A stretch of DNA of 58,160 nucleotides from Microbacteriaceae bacterium 3FA27C10 (GTDB taxonomy: Bacteria; Actinomycetota; Actinomycetes; Actinomycetales; Microbacteriaceae), in assembly GCA_005502775.1 (NCBI GenBank), contig SCNI01000023.1:1-58160 (forward strand). The letters are read 5' to 3'. Of the stretch, positions 16,208-26,553 are shown in pieces. The position numbers and the translations under genes are program-made. A model generated the notes under the pieces. It made no database searches. It was not told the origin of the DNA and was given only the letters and a program-made list of their open reading frames with translations. The first letter of the stretch is position 1; every line of letters begins with the position of its first letter.

Positions 16208-17601
16208 GGGCTGCGCTCGACCGCTTGTCGATCCGCGCCCGGATCACCATCGGAACCGTGCTGCTCGCCGGGTTGTTCTTCGGCGGCGCGGGCTTCGTGG
16301 TGCGGCATCAGGTGGAGGGCATCCTGAACGACGACGCCGTCGAACTGCTGCAGAGCGATGCCGCGCCGTTCGAGACCGCCGTGCAACGGGAGCCGGGCGA
16401 CCCCCTCGACAGCCCCGGCGAAGGACAGCTCGTGGCCGTGATCGACGCGAGTGGCGTCATCCGCGCCTCCACTCTGCCCGCGGACGTGTCGGCCGCGTTC
16501 GGCAGCCTGGATCTCGGCTCCCGCGCGGCGCAGAAGCTCGAGACCCCCTCGGCCGACTACCTCGTGCTGGTCGAGACGGTCGACACCGCGGGCGGACGGT
16601 GGACGATCGTGTCCGCCCGCAACCACGACGCCTCCGGGGTCGTGCTCGACCGGCTCACCGCGGGTCTCGTCATCGGCCTCGGCGCACTCATCCTGCTCTT
16701 CGGCGTGATGTCGTGGCTGCTCACGGGAGCCGCGCTGCGCCCCGTCTCGCGGCTGCGGCGGAGTGCCGACGCGATCGTCGCCTCCGGCTCGTCCGAGTTG
16801 CTGCCGGTGGGGCCCGCCCGCGACGAGATCACCGAACTGGCCACCACCCTCAACCACCTCATCGCCGATCTGCGCGCCTCCGCAGCCCGGGAGCGGCAGA
16901 TGGTGTCGGATGCGAGCCACGAGCTCCGAACGCCCCTCGCCGTGCTGCAGGCCCAGCTCGAACTGCTGCGCACGAGCGAACACCGCGATCTCGAGAGCGA
17001 CGTCCGGGCGGCGGAGCGCGCGGCGGCCCGCCTGGCGCACCTCGTGGCCGATCTCCTGGAGCTCTCGCGGCTGGAGGCGCAGACGGGCGGCACCGCGACT
17101 CCGGTGCACGAGCTGGTCGCCGAGGCCGGAGACGCCATCGACCGCGCCCGGCTGCAGGCTGCCGGAGAGGAGGTGGCGATCGACTTCGCCGTTCCGCCGG
17201 CGGAGGCGACGGATGCCGGAACCGTGACGATGCCCGCCATGCTCTACGGACGTGTGCTCGACAACCTGCTCTCGAACGCCCTCACGGCCGTGGGCGGTGC
17301 AGGGCGGATCACGCTCTCGATCGAGGTGGCCGCCGCTCCGGACGGACAGCCCGGACTCGTCACCGTCGTGGCCGACAGCGGCGCCGGCATCGCCGCCGAG
17401 TTCCTCCCGCACGCGTTCGACCGCTTCTCCCAGGAGGACAGCGCACGCGCCGGCGGCCAGGGCGCCGGGCTCGGACTCGCCATCGTCGCGGCCGCGGTGG
17501 AGGCCGCCGGCGGCTCGGCCGCCATCCGGAACTCCGACGACGCGGGGGCGATCGTTTCGATCACGATTCCGATCGGTCAGAAGCCGCTCCCATCTCTCTG
17601 A
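16204..17601 (+). CDS. Membrane sensor histidine kinase
   Basis: A 465-aa kinase cognate to the preceding regulator (ATGA overlap). TM1 at about residues 13-35, an extracytoplasmic sensor of about 115 residues, TM2 at about 155-178, then a HAMP linker (RPVSRLRRSADAI). The phospho-accepting His239 is in SDASHELRTPL. The ATPase domain has the N box DNLLSNAL, G1 DSGAGI, F box FDRFSQ and G2 GAGLGLAIV. The signal is unknown; the undecaprenyl-phosphate recycling gene follows 98 bases later, which hints at cell-wall stress, but this is only context. Confidence 0.94.
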   Translation: MRAALDRLSIRARITIGTVLLAGLFFGGAGFVVRHQVEGILNDDAVELLQSDAAPFETAVQREPGDPLDSPGEGQLVAVIDASGVIRASTLPADVSAAFGSLDLGSRAAQKLETPSADYLVLVETVDTAGGRWTIVSARNHDASGVVLDRLTAGLVIGLGALILLFGVMSWLLTGAALRPVSRLRRSADAIVASGSSELLPVGPARDEITELATTLNHLIADLRASAARERQMVSDASHELRTPLAVLQAQLELLRTSEHRDLESDVRAAERAAARLAHLVADLLELSRLEAQTGGTATPVHELVAEAGDAIDRARLQAAGEEVAIDFAVPPAEATDAGTVTMPAMLYGRVLDNLLSNALTAVGGAGRITLSIEVAAAPDGQPGLVTVVADSGAGIAAEFLPHAFDRFSQEDSARAGGQGAGLGLAIVAAAVEAAGGSAAIRNSDDAGAIVSITIPIGQKPLPSL

Positions 17602-17699
17602 CAGAGCTCACAGGATGCCCGGTGCGGGTCGCGCGCGGTCGATAGCGTGGGGCGGGCTCCCGCCGTGACCGACCACAGAGAGTAGAGATCCCGCGACGC

Positions 17700-18545
17700 A
17701 TGGACTACGTCAACGCCATCATCCTCGGCTTCGTGCAGGGGCTCACCGAGTTCCTCCCCGTCTCCTCCAGCGCGCACGTGCGCATCGTCGGCGAGCTGCT
17801 GGGCACCGGAGCCGACCCCGGGGCGGCCTTCACGGCCATCACGCAGCTGGGCACCGAGGCGGCGGTGATCATCTACTTCTGGCGCGACCTGACGCACATC
17901 ATCGGGCGCTGGTTCCTGGCGCTGTTCGGGCGCATCCCGCGGAACGACCCACAGGCGCGGCTGGGCTGGTTCATCATCCTCGGCTCAGTGCCCATCGTGC
18001 TGCTGGGCCTGATCTTCCAGACCACCATCGAATCGGTGTTCCGCTCCCTCTGGATCATCGCGGTCACCCTCATCGTCTTCGGCATCCTGCTCGGCGTCGC
18101 GGATGCGGTGGGCGCCAAGACGCGCCGGCTTCGGCAGCTCACCGTGCCGCACGCCGTGATCTTCGGACTCGCCCAGTCGCTCGCGCTCATCCCTGGCGTC
18201 TCCCGTTCGGGCGGCACGATCACGGCGGGGCTGTTCCTCGGCTACGAGCGGAAGGCGGCAGCACGGTACTCCTTCCTCCTGGCGATTCCGGCCGTGCTGG
18301 GCAGCGGCTTCTACGAGCTGTACAAGGTGCTCACACACCACTGCGCTGACGTCTGTACGCCCGAGGTGTTCTCGATCGGCCAGACGGCGCTGGCCACCGG
18401 GGTGGCGTTCCTGGTGGGCCTCGTCGTGATCGCGGTGTTCATGCGCTACATCTCCAGGGGCAGCTTCTTGCCCTTTGTGATCTACCGGATCGTGCTCGGC
18501 GTGACGCTCATAGTGCTGCTGTCGCTCGGGGTGCTGCAGGCCTGA
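17700..18545 (+). CDS. uppP: Undecaprenyl-diphosphate phosphatase
   Basis: A 281-aa membrane enzyme of the UppP/BacA family that dephosphorylates undecaprenyl diphosphate to recycle the lipid carrier for peptidoglycan and wall polymers; overexpression gives bacitracin resistance. The two active-site segments are visible: [14 protein letters not shown] (Glu17 and the Ser run) and [12 protein letters not shown] (catalytic Arg region). About eight membrane helices are predicted, and length is standard. A TAGCGT box near 17643 suggests its own promoter with a leader of roughly 45 bases downstream of the kinase gene. Confidence 0.96.
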   Translation: MDYVNAIILGFVQGLTEFLPVSSSAHVRIVGELLGTGADPGAAFTAITQLGTEAAVIIYFWRDLTHIIGRWFLALFGRIPRNDPQARLGWFIILGSVPIVLLGLIFQTTIESVFRSLWIIAVTLIVFGILLGVADAVGAKTRRLRQLTVPHAVIFGLAQSLALIPGVSRSGGTITAGLFLGYERKAAARYSFLLAIPAVLGSGFYELYKVLTHHCADVCTPEVFSIGQTALATGVAFLVGLVVIAVFMRYISRGSFLPFVIYRIVLGVTLIVLLSLGVLQA

Positions 18546-18615
18546 GCGGAGAGCGCCGGCCGGTGGGGCGAGCGCCGTCCTGTGCACCCCGGCTTGCGCG
18601 CCCGGAGTCGGCGCC

Positions 18616-18628
18616 TAGGCTGGAAGCG
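18616..18628 (+). promoter_or_regulatory. Leaderless -10 box for the DUF1992 gene
   Basis: TAGGCT (18616-18621) with a 7-base spacer before the GTG at 18629. Confidence 0.5.
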
Positions 18629-19267
18629 GTGAGTGGACGACGCAAGACGAGCGACCCGCGGCTGAACGTCGCGCGGTACCGCCTGGACGGCTCGACGCCG
18701 AAGGACGCGGACCCGCGGGGCGCATCCGGAGCCGCTGCGGGTGACGACGACACCGACGCCGCCGGCCGGATCACGATGGATCAGCGCACGCAGTTCGTGG
18801 AGATCCAGATCCAGCAGGCCATGCGGCGCGGCGACTTCGACGATCTGCCGGGGGCGGGCAAGCCGCTCCGCGGCCTCGGCGGCAGCTACGACCCCGACTG
18901 GTGGATCCGCCAGAAGATCGAACGCGAGAACCTCACCGGTCTCGGCCCGCCGGCCCTGACGCTGCGCACCGAGAACGCGAGCCTCGACGAGCGGCTCGAC
19001 GCGCTGCACTCCGAGCCCCAGGTGCGCGAGGTGCTCGACGACTTCAACCGCCGGGTGATCGAAGCCCGCCGGCAGCTGCAGGGCGGCCCGCCCGTCGTGA
19101 CGCCCGTGCGCGACGTCGACGCCGAACTCGAACGCTGGCGTTCGCGCCGCGCCGACCGCCGCCGCGCCGCCGAGGCCGAGCGCGACCGCGAGGCCGCGGT
19201 CCGGACCGCGATGACCTGGCGCGAGCGCCGCCGCGCCCGCCGAGCACGTGGGGCCGAACGCGACTAG
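18629..19267 (+). CDS. DUF1992 (J-domain-associated) protein
   Basis: A 212-aa cytoplasmic protein with the DUF1992 core at about residues 55-125: FVEIQIQQAMRRGDFDDLPG, then GKPLRGLGG, and DPDWWIRQKIERENL. The C-terminal 70 residues are a highly charged Arg/Ala helix. Relatives are annotated as DnaJ-homologue subfamily C member 28-like; the cellular role is unknown. The GTG at 18629 is chosen because TAGGCT lies 7 bases upstream; a longer frame from 18563 reads through that promoter. It converges with the acyltransferase gene. Confidence 0.85.
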   Translation: MSGRRKTSDPRLNVARYRLDGSTPKDADPRGASGAAAGDDDTDAAGRITMDQRTQFVEIQIQQAMRRGDFDDLPGAGKPLRGLGGSYDPDWWIRQKIERENLTGLGPPALTLRTENASLDERLDALHSEPQVREVLDDFNRRVIEARRQLQGGPPVVTPVRDVDAELERWRSRRADRRRAAEAERDREAAVRTAMTWRERRRARRARGAERD

Positions 19268-19286
19268 CCGTGCAGCCGGCCGGGCC

Positions 19287-21485
19287 CTACATCAGGCCCT
19301 GCGCCTGGAACTCCCACTGGATGGCCGGGGCGATGTGCGCCGAGTACTGCGGCGTCATGTGCACCTGGTCGAACTTCGTCGGCAGGGTTCCCGCGAAGGC
19401 GGGGCACACGCCGTTGTAGCAGCTGAACGCGAGGGAGCTCACCTGGTGGTCTCCCGTGGCGGAGGCCGCCGCGGTCGACTTCTGGAAGTCCTGCCACGCG
19501 CCGTCGACGGGCATGTTGCAGTCCTGCGGGCTCGACACCGGGGAATAGCACTGCCCGAGGTTCGCGCCGAGCGGCGGCGGGTCGAGGTAGACGATGCGGC
19601 CGGGCGCGTTGTACTTCGCCGTCTCCGCGAAGGTGGAGGCCACGATCTGCGCCGCGTTGAGCGGCTGGTTGCTGCCCGCCACCTTGCCGAGCGCGAAGGC
19701 GTTCGACACCACGACGAGCTGCGGCTGGTCGCCCGCGATGCGCGCGGCGATGTCGGCCTTGCGCTGCTGGCAGACGTCCATGACGCCGGCCCCGTCGTTC
19801 TGGATGAGCACGTCGGTGAAGCGGCAGCCGTAGAGCCCCACGGTGGTGATCTTCCACTGCCCGCCGCTCGCCTCGGCCATGGCCTTGAAGGCGGGGGCGT
19901 AGGCGAGCGCGGTGGAGTCGCCCACGAGGTACATCTGGTGCGGGGCGTTGCCGCTCCCCCAGGTGCAGTGCCCGAAGTCGGGATCGCGGTTCACGTCGAA
20001 ACAGCCGCTCGCCGGGTTGTCGCTCGACCCGTGCGAGATGGCGTCGTCCATCGACGGCGAGAGGTTGCCGGGCCACGCCGTCGCGCCCGCCGCATTGCCG
20101 AGGTCCAGCTGCAGCTGGTCCTCGGGGTTCACCGCGGCCGCCGGGTCGCCCGCCACCGGCGCCGCCGGAAGCGCGGGCCCGGCGTACGGCACCCCGCCTC
20201 GCAGGGACAGCTGCGCCGTGATGACCACCGCCACCACGATCACCACGAGCCCGAGCGACGACAGGATGAACTGCGCCCCGAACTTGTCGCGCCAGTCGGC
20301 CCACGCCGTGCTGCGCGCCTCGCGATCGAGGAACTTCTGCAGCCACGGCGAGCGATGCAGCGGCTGCTCGATCAAGAAGTACGACACGAGCGAGAGCGCG
20401 AGCGTGAGGCCCAGGATGAGCAGAGTCACCGTCTGCGTCTGCGCGGGCAGCAGCATGAGCAGGAAGACCAGCACCGGGAAGTGCCAGAGGTAGAGCGAGT
20501 ACGAGATGTCGCCGAAGAACCGCGCCACCGGATTCACGAGCGGGAACAGATAGCGCTGCGTTCCGCCGATGCCGCCCGCGATGACGAGCGCCGTGGCCAC
20601 GACGGGCAGCGCTGCGCCGGGCCCAGGGAAGGCGAGGGAGCCGGTGCCGGTGGGGCCGAGGACGAAGAACGAGCCCACGATCCCGGCGAGGCCCAGCCAG
20701 CCCGCGAGGAAGCGGACGGCCGTGGGCAGCTTCGCGAGCAGCGGTGCGGCCGCCGCGAGCAGCGCCCCGAGACCGAGCTCCCAGGCTCGGGTGAGCGTGG
20801 AGAAGTACGCCACCGCGGGCGCGGAGGCCGTCTGGCTCAGCGCGAAGGCGAAGGAGGCCGCCACGAGAACGGCGGCCAGAGCGCCGACGATCAGCCGACG
20901 GCGGCCGGATGCGCGGGTCACCCGCGCGACCACCAGCACGATCACGAGCACCAGCGCCGGCCAGACGAGGTAGAACTGCTCCTCGACCGACAGCGACCAG
21001 AAGTGCTGCAGCGGCGAAACGGCATCGCCGGCGGTGAAGTAGTCCGTGCCCTCGGCCGCGTAGTGCCAGTTCGACACGAAGAAGAAGGAGTAGACCGCGT
21101 CCCACCAGGTTGAGAGCGCTCTCGGGCGGTTGAAGAGAAAGTACGCGGCCACCGAGGTGGCGGCCAGCACGGTGACGGCGGCGGGCAGGATGCGGCGCAT
21201 CCGCCGGGCGTAGAAGCGGCGGAACGAGATGCTGCCGGTGTGCTCGAGGTCGCGCAGGAGCAGCCCGGTGATGAGGAAGCCGGAGATCACGAAGAACACG
21301 TCGACGCCCGCGAACGCGCCCGACGGCCAGGCGAGCACGTGGTTGAGGATGACGGCCACCACGGCGAGGGCGCGCAGGCCCTGGATGTCGGCACGGGGAG
21401 CAGGGCGCTCGGGTGCGGCAGGCGTTCCGGGTGCGGCGGAGCCCTCGGGCTCGGCCGGCTCGGTGGTCTGGGTCGTGAGGCTCAC
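19287..21485 (-). CDS. Acyltransferase-3 membrane protein with SGNH domain (OafA-like)
   Basis: A 732-aa protein that probably O-acylates a surface glycan. After about 30 disordered residues there is an acyltransferase-3 domain of about ten membrane helices (about 35-400) starting IQGLRALAVVAVILNHV, with the signature HFWSLSVEEQFYLVWPAL. A periplasmic SGNH hydrolase-like domain follows (about 480-732), with block I LVGDSTALAY, block III Asn in VVVSNAF, and block V DQVHMTPQYS (Asp and His). In known two-domain examples the membrane part passes acyl groups from the cytosol to the SGNH domain, which transfers them. The GTG at 21485 has AGGAG 5 bases upstream; the open frame extends much farther but is not coding. 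Confidence 0.9.
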   Translation of the reverse strand: MSLTTQTTEPAEPEGSAAPGTPAAPERPAPRADIQGLRALAVVAVILNHVLAWPSGAFAGVDVFFVISGFLITGLLLRDLEHTGSISFRRFYARRMRRILPAAVTVLAATSVAAYFLFNRPRALSTWWDAVYSFFFVSNWHYAAEGTDYFTAGDAVSPLQHFWSLSVEEQFYLVWPALVLVIVLVVARVTRASGRRRLIVGALAAVLVAASFAFALSQTASAPAVAYFSTLTRAWELGLGALLAAAAPLLAKLPTAVRFLAGWLGLAGIVGSFFVLGPTGTGSLAFPGPGAALPVVATALVIAGGIGGTQRYLFPLVNPVARFFGDISYSLYLWHFPVLVFLLMLLPAQTQTVTLLILGLTLALSLVSYFLIEQPLHRSPWLQKFLDREARSTAWADWRDKFGAQFILSSLGLVVIVVAVVITAQLSLRGGVPYAGPALPAAPVAGDPAAAVNPEDQLQLDLGNAAGATAWPGNLSPSMDDAISHGSSDNPASGCFDVNRDPDFGHCTWGSGNAPHQMYLVGDSTALAYAPAFKAMAEASGGQWKITTVGLYGCRFTDVLIQNDGAGVMDVCQQRKADIAARIAGDQPQLVVVSNAFALGKVAGSNQPLNAAQIVASTFAETAKYNAPGRIVYLDPPPLGANLGQCYSPVSSPQDCNMPVDGAWQDFQKSTAAASATGDHQVSSLAFSCYNGVCPAFAGTLPTKFDQVHMTPQYSAHIAPAIQWEFQAQGLM

Positions 21486-21622
21486 GGTGCTCCTGGGTGT
21501 TCTCGAGCCCGGCGCCCTCGGGTATCCGGCGCAGTCGCCCGGCGCCTTCGCAACGCGGAATTCGCCTCGCGAGCCTATCGTGCCCGCGGGCCCTGCTGGC
21601 GCATCCGCACCCGGGCAGCCGG

Positions 21623-21628
21623 TAGAAT
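21623..21628 (+). promoter_or_regulatory. Possible -10 box for nhaA
   Basis: TAGAAT about 90 bases before the ATG of nhaA; no convincing -35. The rest of 21486-21719 shows nothing recognisable. Confidence 0.3.
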
Positions 21629-21719
21629 CGCCGAGGAGCGCCGGGAAGTCTGGTCGGCGGCGGCCGGGTCGGCCGTCTCGCGACGAACGGGCGCTCGGCC
21701 CGAGACAGGGCAGGCGCAC

Positions 21720-22961
<1,242 letters not shown>

Positions 22962-23096
22962 GCGCCGAACGCCCACACCGGCCCCGGATGCCGCTTCGAG
23001 GTCGCGCTTTGTGCGCTCCTGGGCGCCTGTCAGAGCATCTTGCGCGACCCCGCGCGCAGGAAGGAATGTGAGGGTGACGGCGTGGGAGGAGCGGAG

Positions 23097-23109
23097 TACC
23101 CTGGCCCGC
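23097..23109 (+). promoter_or_regulatory. Leaderless -10 box for the DUF2277 gene
   Basis: TACCCT (23097-23102) with a 7-base spacer before the ATG at 23110. Confidence 0.5.
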
Positions 23110-23382
23110 ATGTGCCGAAGCATCCACACCCTCCACAACTTCGAGCCCGCCGCGAGCGACGACGAAGTGCACGCCGCCGCCCTGCAGTACGTGCGCAAGA
23201 TCAGCGGAACCACGAAGCCCTCGAAGGCCAACACCGAGGCCTTCGACCGGGCCGTCGCCGAGATCGCGCACATCACCCATCACCTGCTGGAAGACCTCGT
23301 GAGCGCGGCTCCCCCGAAGAACCGCGAGGTGGAGGCCGAGAAGGCGAAGGAACGCTCGGCGAAGCGCTTCGCGACCGCCTGA
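23110..23382 (+). CDS. DUF2277 family protein (90 aa)
   Basis: A small protein that matches DUF2277 from its first residue: MCRSIHTLHNFEP, AALQYVRKISGTTKPSKAN, and the basic end KAKERSAKRFATA. The family is widespread in actinobacteria, and no function is established. The conserved Cys at position 2 could be a metal or redox site. The ATG at 23110 is chosen because it begins the conserved MCR motif and has TACCCT 7 bases upstream. It converges with the CYTH-CHAD gene. Confidence 0.85.
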   Translation: MCRSIHTLHNFEPAASDDEVHAAALQYVRKISGTTKPSKANTEAFDRAVAEIAHITHHLLEDLVSAAPPKNREVEAEKAKERSAKRFATA

Positions 23383-23399
23383 CGAGCCCGGCCCGCGGC

Positions 23400-24998
23400 T
23401 CAGAGCGCGCGGCGCAGGTCCCGGCGGGCGTCGTCGGCGAGGGCGAGGGCGCGGCGCGCCTGGTCGAGCGAGCGCTGGTAGAGCACTCCATAGGTGAAGG
23501 AGCCCTCCCCCGCCGCCTCGGCGCGCCGGGAGGTCAGCAGCACGAACTCGGCGAACAGGGAGGCGTCACGGTGCCAGCCCAGCGCATCCTGGAGCTCTTC
23601 GGCCACGTCGCCCAGCCGCTCGGTGCTCTCGCCCAGCACTCCCGCCGCGCCGGCGGTGGAGAATTCGGCCGCGTAGCGCAGGCGGCGCGCCGCCTTGCGC
23701 GACGCGTGCAGCTCGCCTGCGGTGGTGGCCGCAGCGACGGCATCGGGGCCGAACACACGCTCGGCCTCATGCGCTTTCACGGCTCGCGTGACGGCGCGGC
23801 GCCCGGCGCGCTTGACCGCGCTGCGCGCCTCCGCGCGCGGCTTCCCGGCGGAGGCGGACGAGGCGGTCTGCTGCGCGACGAACTCCTCCAGCGCGTCGAG
23901 GAGCCGGAAGTACGGCGCCTGCGAGAGCACGGCGACGAGCTTCGCGTGCGCCTCGTCGTGCTCGGCGCGGGTGTCGTCGACCAGGCGGCGGCGGGCATCC
24001 GGGTCGTCGACGCCGCGATCGGCCCGCAGCTCGTCGAGCGCGTGCGCCGCCCAGTCGGCGCGCACCTCGAGGTCGCGTGCCTCGCCGAGAACGACACCGA
24101 ATCTCGAGAGCTCGTCGCGCAGCTCGTCGACCTGCGCGGGCTCGAACAGCCGGCGATGGCTCGCGAGGGCGCCCCGCAGCCGCCGCACGACCGTGCGCAG
24201 GCGGTGCACCGCGTCGGGAGCGTCGCGCCGCACCTCCGGGTCGAGCTCGATCAGCTCCGCGACGAGCTCGGCGATGCCGGCGCTCACCACTGCGGCGGCC
24301 GTGGACCCGGCCGGAGCGGCGGCGGACGGAGCCGGCGGGTGGCCGAGGCCGGTGCGGCCCATCGCCTGCGCGAGCTTCGAGACGCTGGGCGAGAGCGTGG
24401 CGCCCGCGGCCAGCAGGCGCTCCTCCACGGCGTCCAGCAGCGCCGAGCGGCCCTTCTTCGTGTCAGGCGCAGCCGGGCCGAGCTCGGCCTCCCACTCGCG
24501 CCAGAGGCGCAGGGTGCCCTCGCGCGCATCCGTCGCCCGCACGAGGTCGTCGGCGATCTCCACGACGACGGCGGCGGCGGCGTCACGCAGCTCGGTCACT
24601 CGGCGCGTGGTCACGATGCGGGCCAGCGGTGTGAGCGGGCGATCGCGCACGTACACCCGCACCGCGTCGAGCACGTCGGCCGGCACGCCCGCCTCGGACC
24701 CGGAGCCGGCCTCGTCTCCCGTCTGCAGCGGCCACTGCAGCTCTCGCCGCCCCTCGGCGGCGGGCAGCTTGATGTGCCATCCCTCGTCGTGGCCGCCGGC
24801 ACGGCGGCGCAGGGCGATGCGGTTCGCGGCGAGAGCGCCGCCCGCGGTGTCGAAGTAGACGGCCTCGAGCTCCACCGGCGCCAATCCCACCACGGCCGTG
24901 ATGCCCCCGCCCGGTTCGAGTCCTTCGAAGCCCGGGAGGGAGGCGCTGTCGCCCACCGAGTACTTGCGTTCGATCTCGATCTGTTCGGCGTGGGCCAT
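23400..24998 (-). CDS. CYTH-CHAD domain protein
   Basis: A 532-aa cytoplasmic protein. The N-terminal CYTH domain (about residues 1-210) starts with the diagnostic EIERKYSV and contributes the charged tunnel of triphosphate-binding enzymes (ALRRRAGG, WHIKLP, VVVEIADD). The C-terminal CHAD domain (about 260-530) is alpha-helical with conserved His and Arg (DAVHRLRTVVRRLRGAL). CYTH enzymes hydrolyse or use triphosphates and CHAD domains bind inorganic polyphosphate, so this protein probably acts on or associates with polyphosphate. The ATG has CGGAGAC just upstream. Confidence 0.9.
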   Translation of the reverse strand: MAHAEQIEIERKYSVGDSASLPGFEGLEPGGGITAVVGLAPVELEAVYFDTAGGALAANRIALRRRAGGHDEGWHIKLPAAEGRRELQWPLQTGDEAGSGSEAGVPADVLDAVRVYVRDRPLTPLARIVTTRRVTELRDAAAAVVVEIADDLVRATDAREGTLRLWREWEAELGPAAPDTKKGRSALLDAVEERLLAAGATLSPSVSKLAQAMGRTGLGHPPAPSAAAPAGSTAAAVVSAGIAELVAELIELDPEVRRDAPDAVHRLRTVVRRLRGALASHRRLFEPAQVDELRDELSRFGVVLGEARDLEVRADWAAHALDELRADRGVDDPDARRRLVDDTRAEHDEAHAKLVAVLSQAPYFRLLDALEEFVAQQTASSASAGKPRAEARSAVKRAGRRAVTRAVKAHEAERVFGPDAVAAATTAGELHASRKAARRLRYAAEFSTAGAAGVLGESTERLGDVAEELQDALGWHRDASLFAEFVLLTSRRAEAAGEGSFTYGVLYQRSLDQARRALALADDARRDLRRAL

Positions 24999-25066
24999 CG
25001 TCTCCGGTCTCCTCTTTCACGGCGCGTTCCCCGACGGCGGCGGGGATTCGGGAGCACACTGACTCT

Positions 25067-25990
25067 GTGCCGGTCCCTACTCTCATTCTGGTCACCCATC
25101 CGGTCGTCGGCACCACCGACGGGCGAACGGATGACGACCACGAGGCGCGCTCCCAGCCCGGCTTCGTGCTCGCCGATGCCGCGCTGCCGCAGCTGAGCGT
25201 GCTCGATCTCGGCGTCACCCGTGGCGACGGCGTGTTCGAGACCGTGATGGTCTCCGAGGGCCGGGCACCCGCGATCGACGCCCATCTCGGGCGCTTCGCC
25301 TCCTCGGCGGCGCTGCTCGACCTGCCCCGGCCCGATCTCGACGTCTGGCGCCGGGCGGTGCTCGCCGCGATCGACGCGCATCCGCCGGCTCCGGTGCTCG
25401 CCGTGAAGCTCGTGCTGACGCGCGGCATCGAGAGCGGGGCACCCGGCGCCGGCGTACCGACCGCCTGGGTGGCGGCCCAAGCGGCCCGCGACTTCACACT
25501 GCAGCGGGAGAACGGAATCCGGGTGGTGACTCTGGACCGCGGTTACCGGCACGACGTGGCCGCGACCTCGCCGTGGCTGCTGCAGGGCGCCAAGACACTC
25601 TCCTACGCCATCAACGCGGCGGCGCTCCGCGAGGCGGCCCGGCGCGGCGCCGACGACGTGATCTTCACGAGCTCCGACGGCTTCGTGCTCGAAGCGCCCA
25701 CGGCGAGCGTGCTGCTGCGCGAGGGCAACCGGTTCTCGACCCCGGCTCCCGAACTCGGCATCCTTCCGGGCACCACCCAGCGTCGCGTCTTCGAGTTCCT
25801 GAAGGTCTACGGCTACGAGACCGATGCGGTGCGGCTGCGCGCGAGCGAACTCGGCCGGGCCGACGCCCTCTGGCTGCTCTCGAGCGTTCGCCAGGCGGTG
25901 GCGGTGGTGGAGCTCGACGGCTCGGCCGTGGGCTTCGATCGCGAGCTCACGGCGCAGCTCAACGAGCACCTCGCCGCGAGCGGCCGCTAG
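25067..25990 (+). CDS. pabC: Class IV PLP enzyme, probable aminodeoxychorismate lyase
   Basis: A 307-aa fold-type IV pyridoxal-phosphate enzyme. Landmarks are LGVTRGDGVFETV at the N-terminus, the catalytic Lys in QGAKTLSYAINAAALREA, and the phosphate-binding FVLEAPTASVLL followed by ILPGTTQRRVFE. The sequence context favours aminodeoxychorismate lyase, which releases 4-aminobenzoate for folate, over branched-chain aminotransferase, but the two are similar. The GTG at 25067 follows GGGAG 12 bases upstream; CACACT 6 bases before it is a weak leaderless -10. It is divergent from the CYTH-CHAD gene. Confidence 0.8.
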   Translation: MPVPTLILVTHPVVGTTDGRTDDDHEARSQPGFVLADAALPQLSVLDLGVTRGDGVFETVMVSEGRAPAIDAHLGRFASSAALLDLPRPDLDVWRRAVLAAIDAHPPAPVLAVKLVLTRGIESGAPGAGVPTAWVAAQAARDFTLQRENGIRVVTLDRGYRHDVAATSPWLLQGAKTLSYAINAAALREAARRGADDVIFTSSDGFVLEAPTASVLLREGNRFSTPAPELGILPGTTQRRVFEFLKVYGYETDAVRLRASELGRADALWLLSSVRQAVAVVELDGSAVGFDRELTAQLNEHLAASGR

Positions 25991-26053
25991 TCGAAGACTG
26001 CCGGCCGCCGCCCGCCGCTGACAGCCGCAGAGCGTCCGGATGCGCGGCGCGGC

Positions 26054-26440
26054 TCAGGCCGTCGCGCCGAGCGGCACCGTGGTGCGCCCCACGTTGTCAC
26101 CCACCCACTGCACGAGCGGGATGAGCAGCGCCGCGAGCTCCTGCCCGAGCGCCGTGAGCGAATAGTCGACCCGCGGCGGCACCGTGCCCATCGACTCCCG
26201 CAGCACGAAGCCGTCGCTCTCGAGCTGCCGGAGCGTCTGCGCGAGCATCTTCTCGCTGATGCCCTCCACGTAGCGATGCAGCTCACCCCAGCGCATCGAG
26301 TCGCGCGAGAGCGCGACGAGCACGAGAACGCCCCACTTGCTCGTGACGTGGTCGAGCACCACCCGGCTCGGGCAGTTCGACGAGAACGGGGTGGTCGCCG
26401 GTGGCTCGGACCGGATGGCGGCCCAGATGCTTTCGCTCAT
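26054..26440 (-). CDS. HxlR/DUF24 redox-type regulator (QorR-like)
   Basis: A 128-aa winged-helix protein of the HxlR family: VLDHVTSKWGVLVLVAL, RWGELHRYVEGISEKMLAQTLRQLE, and the wing DGFVLRESMGTVPPRVDYSLT. A single Cys23 precedes helix 1, the position used as redox sensor in QorR, YodB and similar members, which lose DNA binding when oxidised by quinones or diamide. It is divergent from a QorB-like reductase, 113 bases away, as in the characterised qorR/qor2 arrangement of corynebacteria. A TAAGTT box 6 bases upstream suggests leaderless translation. Confidence 0.88.
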   Translation of the reverse strand: MSESIWAAIRSEPPATTPFSSNCPSRVVLDHVTSKWGVLVLVALSRDSMRWGELHRYVEGISEKMLAQTLRQLESDGFVLRESMGTVPPRVDYSLTALGQELAALLIPLVQWVGDNVGRTTVPLGATA

Positions 26441-26464
26441 CCCACTAACTTACCAAAAAGTGGG
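26441..26464. promoter_or_regulatory. Candidate operator of the HxlR regulator and leaderless -10 of its gene
   Basis: A perfect inverted repeat CCCACT-N12-AGTGGG (26441-26446 and 26459-26464) sits directly before the start of the regulator and covers its TAAGTT -10 box (26452-26447). HxlR dimers bind such spaced repeats. It would allow autoregulation and control of the divergent quinone reductase. Confidence 0.5.
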
Positions 26465-26553
26465 TACCCGCTGTCGGGAAGTAAAGCGGATGCACTCGGG
26501 TTCCACTCTTCGAACGGCCCGCGAGCGCGGGTCGCGGAAAGGGATCAGAACTC

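Noticed and set aside
22962-23109. Small RNA between nhaA and the DUF2277 gene
   Set aside because: No promoter-terminator pair or stable hairpin; only the leaderless -10 of DUF2277 is visible.
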